Below, one piece after another: positions 46,301 to 58,300 of a DNA stretch of 64,000 nucleotides; position 1 is the stretch's first letter; each line of letters starts with the position of its first letter. A model generated the notes under the pieces. It did not search any database. It was given only the letters and a program-made list of their open reading frames with translations, and was not told the DNA's origin. The DNA is from Camellia lanceoleosa (taxonomy: Eukaryota > Streptophyta > Magnoliopsida > Ericales > Theaceae): assembly GCA_025200525.1 (NCBI GenBank), contig CM045768.1, positions 51,406,925-51,470,924 on the forward strand. Direction: 5' to 3'. A program made the translations under genes and the position numbers.

Positions 46301-46701
46301 TCGGCTGTGAGAAAGAGAGTGATCGATCGGTGTATGTAGAAATGAGAAGAGAGTGAGAAAAAGAGAGACAGTGAGTGAGATGAGACTGAAAAAGAGTGAG
46401 TGTGAGAGAGGGAGGAGCTGATTAGATTATTATTAGGGTTTTTTTTTTTCTTTTAGTAAAGGAGTGAGATGGTGAGTGAGAGAAACATGGACGGTTTAGA
46501 TTAGATTTGAAAAAAAAAAAAAAATTTAATTAATTAATGTGGGCGAGTTGGGCGGGTGCGGTTCAAACCCGCAACCCGAAATTTATATAAAATCCAAACC
46601 GTACTCTATCCTAATGTGTTTACGAAACCGTCCACATGCGTGCGGTTCGGATCAGGTAGGGCGTTTTGGACGGGTCGAATAGTCCTATGCCCAAATTTCT
46701 A
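43347..46701. mobile_element. Non-autonomous hAT-like element (copy B)
   Basis: Same insertion as 7742-11122, 3355 bp. The left target copy CTCAATAT is intact at 43339-43346. The right one has lost a base (CTAATAT, 46702-46708). The last 150 bp on the right differ from copy A at many C/T and G/A positions. An indel-rich patch covers about 45980-46200. No coding region was recognised. Confidence 0.75.
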
Positions 46702-46708
46702 CTAATAT

Positions 46709-47952
46709 ACGATTTGGCCTTTATGAAGTCTCAGACAAAGCTATGAAAGGTTGAGGATCTGCATCAATTTTCTCTGTCTCTCCATTGCCTAAGGCCATCA
46801 TAATTTTCTGATGCAAAAAGGAAGGCACACATTTATTAGTGTGGATCTAATCTCTCCCAAGTAAAGCATTGTATTTAGCATTACTGTCGATTACGAAGAA
46901 TGCTGTCATGCAGTCCCTGGTTCCCACACTTAGGTTGATGGGTAGAATTCCCTGAGCTATCTGTTTGTCTCCAGCAAAGCCAACGATGGTTGTGCTGGTT
47001 GGGATTAACCTAGGAATCTTTTTCCCTAGTTTCTTCAAAGAAGATTTGGGTAGTAAATTCACTGCTGCCTCATTATCTATCAGGGCTCAGCTCAATTGTA
47101 TCCCATCGAAGAAAGCCTTGATATACAAAGGCTTGACATGTTGTGTCATAGAATTCGAGGGATACTCAAAAGGATATAAGAGGTTAATGCTCACCTCTTC
47201 TTCACTCTCATATTCAGTTTCCATTGGGGTAACCATTCCAAAATCATTTTGTACCATACTCACTTGTGAGTCTTCACTAAAGACAGGAATATAATCAATT
47301 TCTTGACCATCTTGGTCCTCATCTCCAGCCTGAAACTCATGAGGCAGTATGTGTACCATATTGATCGACATCGAGGAAAAGAGCCAAATGGATGGTAGTC
47401 AGACTGCTTCCCCTCTTGGCCACCTTGTTCAATTACTTCTGAAGCATCCTCCATGCTGCACTCTGGCACTTCGTTGTTAACTGATTCCTTTGAAGGATCT
47501 TTCTCAACTGGTTTTTCAACCAAAAATGTTTGCTCAGCCATGAAGGCTTCGAACATTTCTTCCTCCACCATTTCTTTCTTTTGGCTTATGTCAATTTCTT
47601 CTTCTGTCTCACTATCACTCTCCATCAGAGCTTTCTCCAATCCTGCCAAGCTAGATTTCTCTCTGGCTTTCAGTTCAGAATAAACCTTGGCCAACTGTTC
47701 CTCGCTGCAACCCACCTTGCTTTGTAGAGTTGTCTTTGGAGTATGGTCTGACTTTTGAGTCTTCTTTCCTTCTGTCTGGACCAATAAAGAGCTCTCTCCA
47801 TTTTCTTTCATATCTTTCTGGTACTGAGTGTACCTGTGCTGAATCTTTCTCCTTTGTGATCGCGAAATGACTGGGACCATATCTGGTTCCTTCGTCTTTG
47901 GGTGTTTAAGCAATACCCAATTGTTCGGAGCCACCAAAGGAGGTTTAACCAT
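46709..47952 (-). pseudogene. Gag-pro linker and aspartic protease (copy B)
   Basis: 46847-47062 gives NLLPKSSLKKLGKKI, FAGDKQIAQGILPINLSVGTRDCMTAFF and ALLGRD, the protease C-terminal half, open here although broken in copy A. The linker frames 47087-47371 and 47260-47952 overlap through a frameshift at about 47365-47405 that is absent from copy A. The stop just before the active-site segment is shared by both copies. Confidence 0.8.
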
Positions 47953-49023
47953 CCTTCCTTAGTTTCCAACATCTCTCTGAGTGGGCACTTCCCTAGGTTT
48001 GTTCTGCATCACAAACCAATCTGGAACTCTAGGTACCCACGAACTTACTGACTCAGATGTTGAACTGCTTCTTTCTACCTTCGAAGCCATCTTCGAAGCT
48101 GGCTGTGGGGGCACTTGCTTGGTCCTGACCTCATGTTTCGAGCCTGATTCAGGCCTTCGATGAAGGTGGTCACTTTCTATCCTACGTGAGGTTGGTCTAG
48201 GGGGCCAATCTCTGGCTTTGATCCCACAACCTGAACTCTTCTCCAGTCTTCTTTCAGAATGACTGCTCTCTATTCTGTAATAGTTAGGTAGCCTGGACTC
48301 ATACAAGGGCCTCTTGCCTTTAGCATGCATTCTATCGACTGCTGGTTCAATTACCAATGGCTGCTGCCTAACACTAGCCGGATACAATCTTTGTTATAAG
48401 CATTGGTTGGTTTAGGGCATCTCTGCACATCCCTGTAGTATTGTTTCCCATTAATTGGAAGCCCCTTTAACCATTTATAACTTAGTCTACACCTGGGACA
48501 CATCCTTTGCACTATCGCCGCCTAAGGAATCATCATCCAAAGGATTCTTCATCGATTGTTCCTCTAGTATGAGAAACCTTGTTCAATAACTAACATATTT
48601 CTCGTGTCCTTTTATGGTTGTCCGTTAGTAACATGCATCTACACATTGACTTCTTCCAATTCACAAGGACAAGTTCGAAGTCTCGATATAATGACATTGG
48701 TCGCCACCTCTCCAACTTCCGAAATGGATTACCGCCGATCCCCATGGCCTTTTCTCGCTTTTGGCTAGAATTTCAAACTTCCTTTCCGAATTTGTTCTTG
48801 GATCTGCCTCAAAAATAATGCGCTTTTAGTCGAGTGAGACCAAGAGTTATGCCATTTACAATATACTTTTCCCTTAAGTTCATCCGAGATGGCGCTTTTA
48901 CTCCTTTGGGTAACTTAAGGAAGTTGGCATAAGCAAATGATCAAAAATGTCATCCGCCTTTGTTAAATCGAAAAAGTACTTTCGAAGGTCTTTCTTTTAA
49001 AGCTTTGGTCAATTGTTGTATCC
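47953..49023 (-). pseudogene. Gag C-terminal basic and zinc-knuckle region (copy B)
   Basis: The basic Arg/Ser-rich part is open at 47959-48387 (SSHSERRLEKSSGCGIK, PRPTSRRIESDHLHRRPE), showing the frame that copy A has lost. Farther upstream (48510-48990) the zinc-knuckle stretch is damaged by many one- to two-base losses compared with copy A. Confidence 0.65.
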
Positions 49024-49425
49024 TTATGAATTAATGTCTCTCGTGATCACGTGTTCTTTGCCCACAATCTCTGCTGCATCGATCTCATAATTAGGATCTA
49101 TATAATATGTCTTGTACGATGCATTATTTCGATCTTGTTCTTCCTCTAGTAATGCTTCATACCTAGACACCTTATAGGTTAGTTCCACCAAATCTCTGAA
49201 TTCAGTTGAGTCAAACTTCTTTCGAAGCCTGAACTCTAAGCCATTTTGAGCCAATCTTATGAATTCTGGCTCTGGCAGGATGACTCTACATTTATTTCGA
49301 GCCCTTTTAAATCTAGCAATAAACTGAGCAGCCTTTTCTTCAAGCCTTTGACTCAATCTTGCCAAGTTTGCCATGGAAACCTCTGGCTCCGATTGGAAGA
49401 ATTGGGCATGAAATGTCTCTTCCAT
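49024..49425 (-). CDS. Gag core (copy B)
   Basis: The 133-codon frame has the same motifs as 13448-13849 (MEETFHAQF, LARLSQRLEEKAAQFIARFKRAR, RKKFDSTEFRDLVELTYKV), with Met to Val near the end (IVGKEH). The upstream TAA is shared. Confidence 0.88.
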   Translation of the reverse strand: MEETFHAQFFQSEPEVSMANLARLSQRLEEKAAQFIARFKRARNKCRVILPEPEFIRLAQNGLEFRLRKKFDSTEFRDLVELTYKVSRYEALLEEEQDRNNASYKTYYIDPNYEIDAAEIVGKEHVITRDINS

Positions 49426-49680
49426 TTATTGCCAAGTTTGAATGGAGCCAGGTGTAAGGTTGATGTACCATACAAATGCTCCCCCAGTTAAAGAATTTGG
49501 GAATAATTTTAGTTTCATATAGTCATGATTAGTAAATTCACGCATTGAGACAAACCTAGCAATATGCTCTATTGTTGATTGGTTTCACTCCCATAGAAAA
49601 AGGTAAAATCTATCCTAACCCCTTGGGTATTCATGTACCCTATCTACCCATTTTGGGTATGGTTTTCTGTATACAGGAGT

Positions 49681-50637
49681 CTAGACCCCCCGAGCCATCG
49701 GTCCACACATTTCCCTAACAATATCAGCAATTTGGTCCCTAGGGACCATATTTTGTGCCTGCTGAACCACTACTGGAGGGAAAAACACAGGATTTAGTGG
49801 ACAAACTTGTGCTTGTGGTCCTCTTGGTCCATAAGGTGGTACATTTGGAACTGGTTGTCCCTGTGGTACAGGTTGCTGCTGGGGGTGTGGGTAACCCCTT
49901 TGAGCATGTCCTGCGAAAGGACCTGCAAAAGGTGCTGGAACAAGTGTTGTGTCCCTTCCATTTGCAGTAAACCTTCCAACCCCCAGTATAAATTCGAATA
50001 AGGGATTAGTGAACCCCCTTGTACCAGGTATGGCTTCGAACATGGGATTTGTGACCATTCTTATGCCAGTTTCTTATACTGGGCCAGATCCACCAATTTG
50101 TATGGCTTCATTGTTGAGTACTAAGGCATTTTGACCTGCTATAGGCCTCAAAATGGGTTTATACCAAGACTGAGGTGATGGTCTTTCATAGTTCTGATTA
50201 CTAGTTTGACCATTAGAATGTCCATTAACTTGCATAGGCTGTTTATCTCTAACCAATCTTTGTTGAGGGACATTCAAAACTTCCTCGATGTGTCTCGTGT
50301 TTATTGGTTGGTGGTTATTCATTCGATCCAAAAAGGATGTTGCCCACCTTTCCATTATGTTCATTAATTGCTGTCCCATGGCATCTACCAGGCCATTCCA
50401 TAGATTTATTGGATGAGTAGATGGAACAGTGAATGGTCCAATTCCTTGGTTTCGTCCAATACTATGAACATGTGGTTCTTGTCTTGAAGTACTGGTCTGT
50501 TCGACCATAGGTTCTGATAATATGGGAGTTTCCACAGGATGTGTTGCCACATTATCCTCTGGATTAAGTATTTCTACCTCTCCTTCTACGCCTTTTTCCA
50601 AGCGTTCATTTTCCCCTTGTCTTCTTCGTCTAGCCAT
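49681..50637 (-). pseudogene. Gag N-terminal region (copy B)
   Basis: From the ATG ending at 50637 (MARRRRQGEN) the frame runs to about 50074, meets one TAA after GGSGPV, and continues in the same frame through 49681 (PMFEAIPGTRGFTNPLFEF, then a Pro/Gln/Gly-rich stretch and MVPRDQIADIVREMCGPM). Only this single stop interrupts it, so B preserves the gag N-terminus better than A. Confidence 0.78.
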
Positions 50638-50646
50638 TTTAATGGA

Positions 50647-50664
50647 TCCCACTGGGCGTGCCAA
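50647..50664 (-). promoter_or_regulatory. Primer binding site candidate (copy B)
   Basis: Identical to 15047-15064, seven bases inside the 5' LTR. Confidence 0.6.
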
Positions 50665-50671
50665 AAATATA

Positions 50672-51430
50672 TGTTGGCTTTTTGGCTTTCGAAGGGTATT
50701 TTTGTAAATGCGAGCGTGCTAGCAAGGATCAATCAATCCTTACAGAAACGTTAATTGCCAACCAATTATCAGACGATTGTGTTTTAGTTCTTTCAGCCTC
50801 AATGAAGAGGACTTTTACTGGTGGCTTGACTTAGGAGAAATTAAGCAAAATAACAGTTAAATAAAGAGCAATTGAAGTATTTCATTAGAATGAAAACTTA
50901 CAATAATCCAAACTCAGCCTCGTAGAGGTTTACAGCAACAATCTACTTGAAATTACTCCTATGAATGAAGTGCAGTGCAGGAATTTAAAGTACAAGAATG
51001 TAAAGAGCAGGAAATGTAAAACTGAAAAAGAAAATCTGTAAAGTAAGACTGGTTTGTATGATCTGAGTCCGGGAGTTTTTCTGGGGTCTTTTCTACTATT
51101 TATACTGTTCAAGGGTGACCATCGAATTGCACTTCCAACCGTCGAACTGCTCTTCCATGATCATCGATCATGTTGCCCCAATCTTAGCTACATTACGCTA
51201 TTACTTGCAGTTAAGCTTCCCTCCTAAATTTGAATCTGAAATGCGAGTAACCATTGGAGCCACGTCACTTTGTATCCCTTTGTTGATCCACTGCTACTCA
51301 GATCTTTTAATAACCAATACTAACTGCCACGTGTACGATCAGGATCGAGGACCTGAATAGTCTTCCTATATTACCCTTATTTCGCCATGTGTCGAATTGT
51401 AATTGGTTCGTACAAAATATGTAGCCAACA
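50672..51430 (-). repeat. 5' LTR of Tat element B
   Basis: 759 bp with TGTTGGC / GCCAACA ends, followed by the CTTGT target copy at 51431-51435. The first 150 bp contain several small indels relative to copy A. Confidence 0.94.
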
Positions 51431-53815
51431 CTTGTACATCTTTTATGTGACGGATATATGGTCTTAACTTCTTCGGAAATTGTTCAAAGTAAGAGATACG
51501 ATTTGTTAACTACGTCATACAAATCTACATCACAAATATACAACAATGGATATATGAAATAATTAAAATAAGGCTAAAAAATTATTAAAATATATTTTGT
51601 ATATAGTTACAAGTTTTATGTAATTACGTACATTATCTTTTTTTGCTTTTTTCCGTTGCACTTACTTACGAACTGGTGCAGTTGAGATGGTAACACCCTG
51701 TGAATAACTATCTTCCCCAGATAGTACAAATTCAAACGTAGATGGCTCGTATTTAGTAGACATATTGATTTTGAATTGACCACGGCCGTGACTTCGGCTC
51801 CTCCCTCGCGTGTCAGTCTTGAGTTCAGGTTCCATCAAAAATGTACTGTCTGGACTAATTAACTCCTTCAACTTCTTCAAAAGGATCATTTGTTGCGTCT
51901 CGTCAATCGTTTGGAATTTCTCAATAAAAAAATCAGTCTTTGTTTTGCAATCCAACTTCACAAAACCATTTTTTTGAAACTAGAAGCATATCTAACTTCC
52001 TACAATAAGGATTTACGCACGAGAGGGGAATCGGTCGACCTTATTGAAAATACTTAGCTATTTCATGTGCACATGGCAACCCATGTGTGCCGCAAAATCT
52101 TGACTACATCCAACAACAACTATTCCCACACTATTCGATCTGTTTGACTCTATTAATATTTTGTCCAAACTACAAATTAAAATAAAACCACGTAACTTAG
52201 TGAACTCAGTAGGTGTGTAGTTATGTTGGACTACAATCAAACTCTGCTGAAATGAGGCTTTAATGTCTATATGCTGCAACTCTAACAAATTGTGTATTTT
52301 GGTCCAAGATGTCTCAAAACTGTTTTGACTTAATCCAAGTTGCCTCTTCAATTTAGCATGAGACCTCTTTGCCCTACAAGTTTGTATAATTTGGTATTTA
52401 ATATAAAAATCAAAGAATTATAGCAACTCATAAATGCAATGATCATAATTTACATGTCTGTAGTAGTATTTTCGAAATGCATATTACTATCTGTCCAAGC
52501 TACAACAAATTTTTTCTTGTATGGCTCTAACCAATTGGTAGTAACATACTTAATAGCTTCAGCATATGTACTAAATTCAGTCTTCTGACTGGAAAATTGT
52601 TCATTGAATTCTGTTTCTGTTCTAACCAATACCAAAGCACTCCAATTATGCATGAACTTATCCCATTTATCTTTCGTCTCAAAACCCTTCTTGCATTTCA
52701 TCAGAATATTCTTGCTAATATGCCATCTACATAAAAGATTAGTGGCCATAGGTAGAATTTTTGATATGCCTTTCATCAAAGCCAACTCCTTATCTGTAAT
52801 AATGACTTTTGGAAAAGCAATATTCTCCATAACAGTATGCAATACGCCTAAAACCCATGCATAGTTGTCATCCCATTCATGACCAAGATAAGCAAAAGCA
52901 ACTGAAAAAGTCAAGTCCATTGATGTTACCCCAACAATCTCTAAGAGAGGGAGTCGATAGATATTAGTCTTATATGTGCAATCCATAATCAACACATGTG
53001 GAAATGCACGTAACAACTCCAAACTAACTGGGTGCATCTGTGATCTTCCCGCTCCATCTCTCTATCATCACATCCATGCCACTCAACATAATTTTGAATT
53101 GACAATTGCCCCAATAATTGTTGCATCTGTGATCTTCCCGCCCTCTGTACTACTTGATGTCAATGACGTGCGCTGTAGATTGTCTTCATTGTTGTCGCAT
53201 TAAAGGCATCCTTTTGTTTCAATGTAACCAATATCTCTTTTGGTCGCACCATACTCTTCGACATGTCAACTAATAAGGATGTTTTCTCCTTAGATAGTCT
53301 GTCAGCAAATGAGTGCCCTTCAAGATGTTCAGCAGACGAATGATTGTGTACTCCACATAAGACATGCAACATCTGCACTCATCATTTGTAGGTAATTTTT
53401 TCCCCCTTAATAGAAATGGATATCCATAGTTTTTAGAACCTGTCAACCTCAATCGTTCCCCTTTTATCTTCTTGTTATCTCTATAATGACCACTTCTTTC
53501 ACAAGCAAGGGTGAGTCTTGGTTTTTTGCCATTATCTCCTGCATCTGATATCTGTATAATAATGACAAATCCAGTTTTCCTTCCAATGTTAGAAGCCCAT
53601 TTAATTAATGCTTGACGACTACTAAAAATCTAAACATAATAAGTACATTTGTACGCCAAATTATTAATAAAACTCAATACAAATTAGAAATAAGAAAAAA
53701 TTGCATTCATAAAAAAACTTAACAAACCTCGTCTGTAATGAATTCATGACTGGAGTCCACTAATAATGTAGTACTTGCGTTGTTGCAATAAGTATAAGTA
53801 TAATCCTTCCAAGCA
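51431..53815 (-). pseudogene. MULE transposase gene, N-terminal to SWIM part (copy B)
   Basis: Counterpart of 15829-18204. The DDE core is at 52450-53037 (MDCTYKTN, ITDKELALMKGI). The HNHSSAEHLEGHSFADRL segment is at 53160-53378 and the FRS-like start in 53410-53640. The first exon is near 53728-53815. The tail is at 51662-51961. The SWIM finger region (52058-52351) is frameshifted here near 52090-52105, while copy A has it intact. The OTU exon continues on the other side of the Tat element at 32565 and below; removing the element and one CTTGT brings the two halves back in frame. Confidence 0.88.
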
Positions 53816-55327
53816 ACAAAAAAACAAAATTATACTAAAAATACATGGCAATGAGTAGCCGAACAAATTAAAAAAATCTAGCTTTATATTACTGGAAATT
53901 TATATTTTATTCGACAATTTGATACCAGACTTATATTTTTTTTTTCAGCACTGTGATCCCAAACTATGTTATTTTGTTCAATTTCGAAACGCCGAACAAA
54001 AGTCGCAGACTAGCCTAGAAAATCGAAACAAAAACGTACCAACCTAATAAAAAAACTCACCATTTCACCTTTTTGATGGTTTTTCACCACCGTTTATTCA
54101 TCCATTGCTTTTTTTGATGATCAAAATACTATGATTATCAGTTTTTCAAAAGAGATGTGTAAGAGAAAAAAAAAAGTTGAGAAAGGAAAAAGAGAAGTAG
54201 GGATTGAAAGCTCAAGGGGTGTAAGGAGATAATCAAATAAATTTAATTTTAGTATTTTGTCCCTTTAAGTAATTTCACATAGGGATAAAATTAGAAGAAA
54301 AAAACAATCTTATATCGAGGGTGTAAGGAGGTAAAAGAGTGGTTTAAGTAGAATCACCATTTTTTCTTTCTCAGTGTGTAATTTTTATTTTTTATTTTTA
54401 AAAATAGTGTTTATTTTTATGGTTTGACAACCAACTAAAAAATAATCAAAAAGTTATTATAAATGATCATATTACTCTTTTTATTTTTCTTCATATCTTT
54501 TTGTTAAAAAAATAATTAAAATAGTCAATTCTCAAACTATCTTTTCGTTAAAAAAATAAATTAAAATAGCCGATTCTCAAACTAACTTGAAGTTTTGAAA
54601 ATCCTACCAAATATATATGCTTTTCCATTTTGGGTTTCTGAATATATAAGATTTTAAAATACAGTTGCTTCCTCCACGTACTGTTTTCTTTCTTCCTTTT
54701 TTTTTTTTTCATATGAATTTTTGCGATTTAATTTAAAATTATAGAATGGACTATATTCATGAAATAAAAAAGATACACAAATGTAATTTATGTACAATAT
54801 TTTATCAAAATAATGTAATAGTGAGAATTTTAAATTTATAGACCTTATGTCATTCATGTTCCATAATTCTGTAGACAATTTTTTTCATAAAATATGTTTT
54901 TTCTATACAACTTTGACAGTTGATCACTTTAGAAGGCTAAGCATAATTTGTCCTGAAATTCCTTCTTAATACACTTTCAATAATTAAATTATGTAATTAA
55001 ATTTATCTGTCATTTCTCTCTCAATACACTCTTAGATTAAATTATGTGTAAATCTCAAAGTACGTTAATCTCAAATCATTATTTAATGATTGAGAATGTA
55101 TTGAGATAAAAAATAGAGAATGTCGTGCCAACCACAAAATCATGTCCAGATAGAAGTTGGCATGTTTAGGTTCATGGCCAACAGCAAACCTGTCAACCAT
55201 TTACGCAAATCCAAAACTAAAGTGGGAAAAGAAAAGTAAACCATTCATTATAAATACTCCCAACTATGGAACTGTCTATAATTTACATGGAAATGGCTCT
55301 GAATACAGAGAAATATTAAAGTCTTTC
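53816..55327. other. AT-rich spacer between MULE gene and ceramidase (copy B)
   Basis: Same content as 18205-19717: no gene, homopolymers, and an imperfect 44-bp direct repeat near 54505-54592. Confidence 0.6.
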
Positions 55328-58300
55328 TTATGCAACAACAAATGCACTAGACGAACCTGTAAAATGGTGAATTGAGCTCATAAGACCCTTGGATGCACCA
55401 AAATGCCTTATTCTGTACACTCCCGGAGCAGCGTACTTCGGGATTCTCCATTCTATAGTTGCTTGACTTTGTGGGCTGAGTTTAGCTGGTCTGGCCCACT
55501 TGAACCGGAGGCAGAAATCATCATCATCGTAAGCTGGAACCCAAGAGTCTTTTCCATGGAGAATCTCCACCAGAGCAAATGTCCCTTCCGTCATGAGGTC
55601 ATTTCTGGGGCAACCTGACCAGAAAACAACTGTCACCATGTCACCTCTCTTGAAGGTGGAGTTTTGAGGGACATCAGAGCTCACATCCCCAAATTTCACA
55701 CCGGGAGGGGTCGAATCCATGACAACTGGAGTTAGTAAGCTAATTTGCTTGTTCAAGAGATCGGGGGGTTGTGGGCCCGATTCAATGGACTGGCCACTGA
55801 CTAGAGCTGTCGCAAGCTTCTGGAACTCCTGAATGTATGCACTAAGAGTGTGGGGACCAAATAGCGTGGAGGCACCCTGAGAAGTATGAAAGGTAGGTAT
55901 GTATGATAACAGTCACCAAAAGTAACACAAATGTGGGTATGTACGATAACAGTCGCCAAAAGTAACATAAAAGTAAGGATCTTGTTAACATGTGCTTTTA
56001 GGATATAGTTTAGAAAAACATGAAAGATTCTACATTATTGATTGCACGTACTTTCCTGCAGAATGTATAATCATTTTAAGCTTCTTAACATGTGACCTAA
56101 GGGCATACGTTAATCAAATTGTAAATAAATAAGCCTTTTATTTATTTTTATTTTTTTTTCAAGTGGTGGTGGGGGTGGTTGTACATCAACAGATAATAAC
56201 CCCCAATATTGAGAATGTTGTCTATTTACTGACCTCATATCTTTGGACTTCATACTCCTCAATGGTAGTCACATATTGTGAATATGTGTTAGTCAACCCA
56301 GCTATCACAACATGAACATTGCCATTGAATTCTCCACCTCCACTAATGAGCACTGTCCTCACAGCATCTCGAAGACGTCTTCCAGCCATTGTAGTGAATT
56401 CTGTCAAAAACAAAAAGAAAGAAATCTCGTGAGCCATAGAAAACATGTCAACCATGAAATGCCTTTAGCTCCCCTAGCGAATCAAAACTCGACTTCTTGT
56501 CCATGTTAGCAGGCTGCCCTCAGCCATATCCGAGGCAGCCCAATTCGAACCTGGCAATCAGACACAATGCCACTAATCACCTTATTGGTCGAAAACCTGC
56601 ACCATCTAGGCATGTTCCGGAGCCAACATACAGTGAGAAAGCATTTATAGCTTCCTCGTGTTAATCAACTTAAAAGAACATTCAATTGAGAATTTTTATT
56701 TTTATTTTTTGCTGAACCTTCTAAAATATGAGTATCTTAAACATCTATCAACCTCAATGGAAAAGGGGAGGAAAAATAAGGCAAGCTGCATACACACCTC
56801 CAGGTACAGTGAGAATGACTAGCTGCCCTATCCGGAGGATTTGAATTGGAAGTACCGAAGGCTGCAGAAAATTAGACAAACCAAATGTATCAGTATGTAA
56901 AACCATCCATATGCTGTACACAATAATTAGTAGACCGATGACGACAAGCATCAGCACAACATGTTTCACAGTATGTATGAACAATGCACAGCATATGTAC
57001 TTGGGCACCACATGGGATGTTGTGTTGGTTTGTGGGAGGGGAGAGCTCAGGGGTATTTGTCTCTGCTTATTTAGTAGTAGCACAAGATATACATGATTAC
57101 ACATAGAAGGTAGACTGCAGTTTGACCCCATTTGCCAAGAATCAAGCAAAGTAGATCAATGTGATATAACAGTGTTTAGATTTCAGAAGAAGAGTTAATT
57201 ATATCAAATAATTATAATCTTTCAGCTGTTCCTATTCTCTAGGAAGTCCCCAACAATGTGCTTTTTTTCTTTTTTCTTTTTTGGCTTGTGCACCACATTG
57301 TGGGTATATTAGTCAGCTTTATTCTGCCCAGTGGTGAAGTGTCTTTAAATCATGCACACAATATGCATCAAAATAGAGGCCTATTGGAAAATCATGCCCA
57401 GTGGTGAAGTGTCTTTCCATAACAATATTGGAAAATGAAATAAGAAATTGTGCCAAATCTTTTTTATCAAGACAGTTAGAAAGTTACTTGCATTAAAAAT
57501 TAAAAATTGGATAGTTTGACAGGGATATTAATTAGCTCAACACTCACCATCAGAAATCTCTAGATTTTATCTAAAAATGGCTGAATGCATAAACATCCAA
57601 ATCCCAGGGCACACATTTAAGAACCCTTGTTAATAGCATTATTTTAAAGTTGAAGTGGCAAAACTATAGATATAGTTGTCTTGTTGAAGCCTTAGCTATC
57701 ATAAAACACTATAAAAAAATTAACTATATTGTAACTCACCGCCCAAGCATATGGCAACTGCATTTCACCAGTGTCAAGCAAAATAGGCTTTGGATATTGA
57801 CAATTTTGTTGCTCCTTGCCTGGTGTTTTAATTAAGTTGCGAACCAACTTCCAAAAAGGATTTCCCTGTAGCAGAATAAACAAACATTATAACCACATAT
57901 AAACAGGCAGGTGTTACACCACATGAGAACCTAAAATTATGGGGAAAAGTTGAGTACTGAAATTCCTTGCTACCTTATCATCTCCTTGCTTAAAATCAAA
58001 AGCTCCAGGTCCATCAGTTGTACCCGCTGCAAACGCAAAACCCATAGCAGCAGGGCATGTTTTAACCACTTCACTACCTCCTCCCTGTTTATGAAGTGTC
58101 ACCTCAAGCTTGGAGAAGTCTACGTAAGTGTGACGATAGTCAACCTTCCCTTTCAGCTGTTCAGATGCTGTGTTGAAAAGATGTATAGCCTTTTGGAGTT
58201 GCCTATCTCCAATTATACGTGTACTCTCGAATTCATCTGGGTAACTGCAATTTAAGAGAATAGTTTAATATTATGTAAAGTAAGCTTCAGCAATTACAGC

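Larger units (their letters stand above)
32566..51430 (-). mobile_element. Complete Tat-type Ty3/gypsy element, 18.9 kb (copy B)
   Basis: It is bounded by LTRs at 32566-33316 (3') and 50672-51430 (5') and by CTTGT on both sides. Without the nested hAT element (43347-46701) it is about 15.5 kb, long as expected for Tat/Ogre-type elements. Order on the - strand: 5' LTR, PBS, gag, protease, RT, RH, second RH, integrase, antisense PMD gene, tandem repeats, unassigned 2-kb region, 3' LTR. The LTRs differ at about 40-46 positions by eye, roughly 5-6%, more than copies A and B differ from each other. The insertion therefore predates the A/B split. The element sits in an OTU exon of a MULE gene. Confidence 0.94.
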
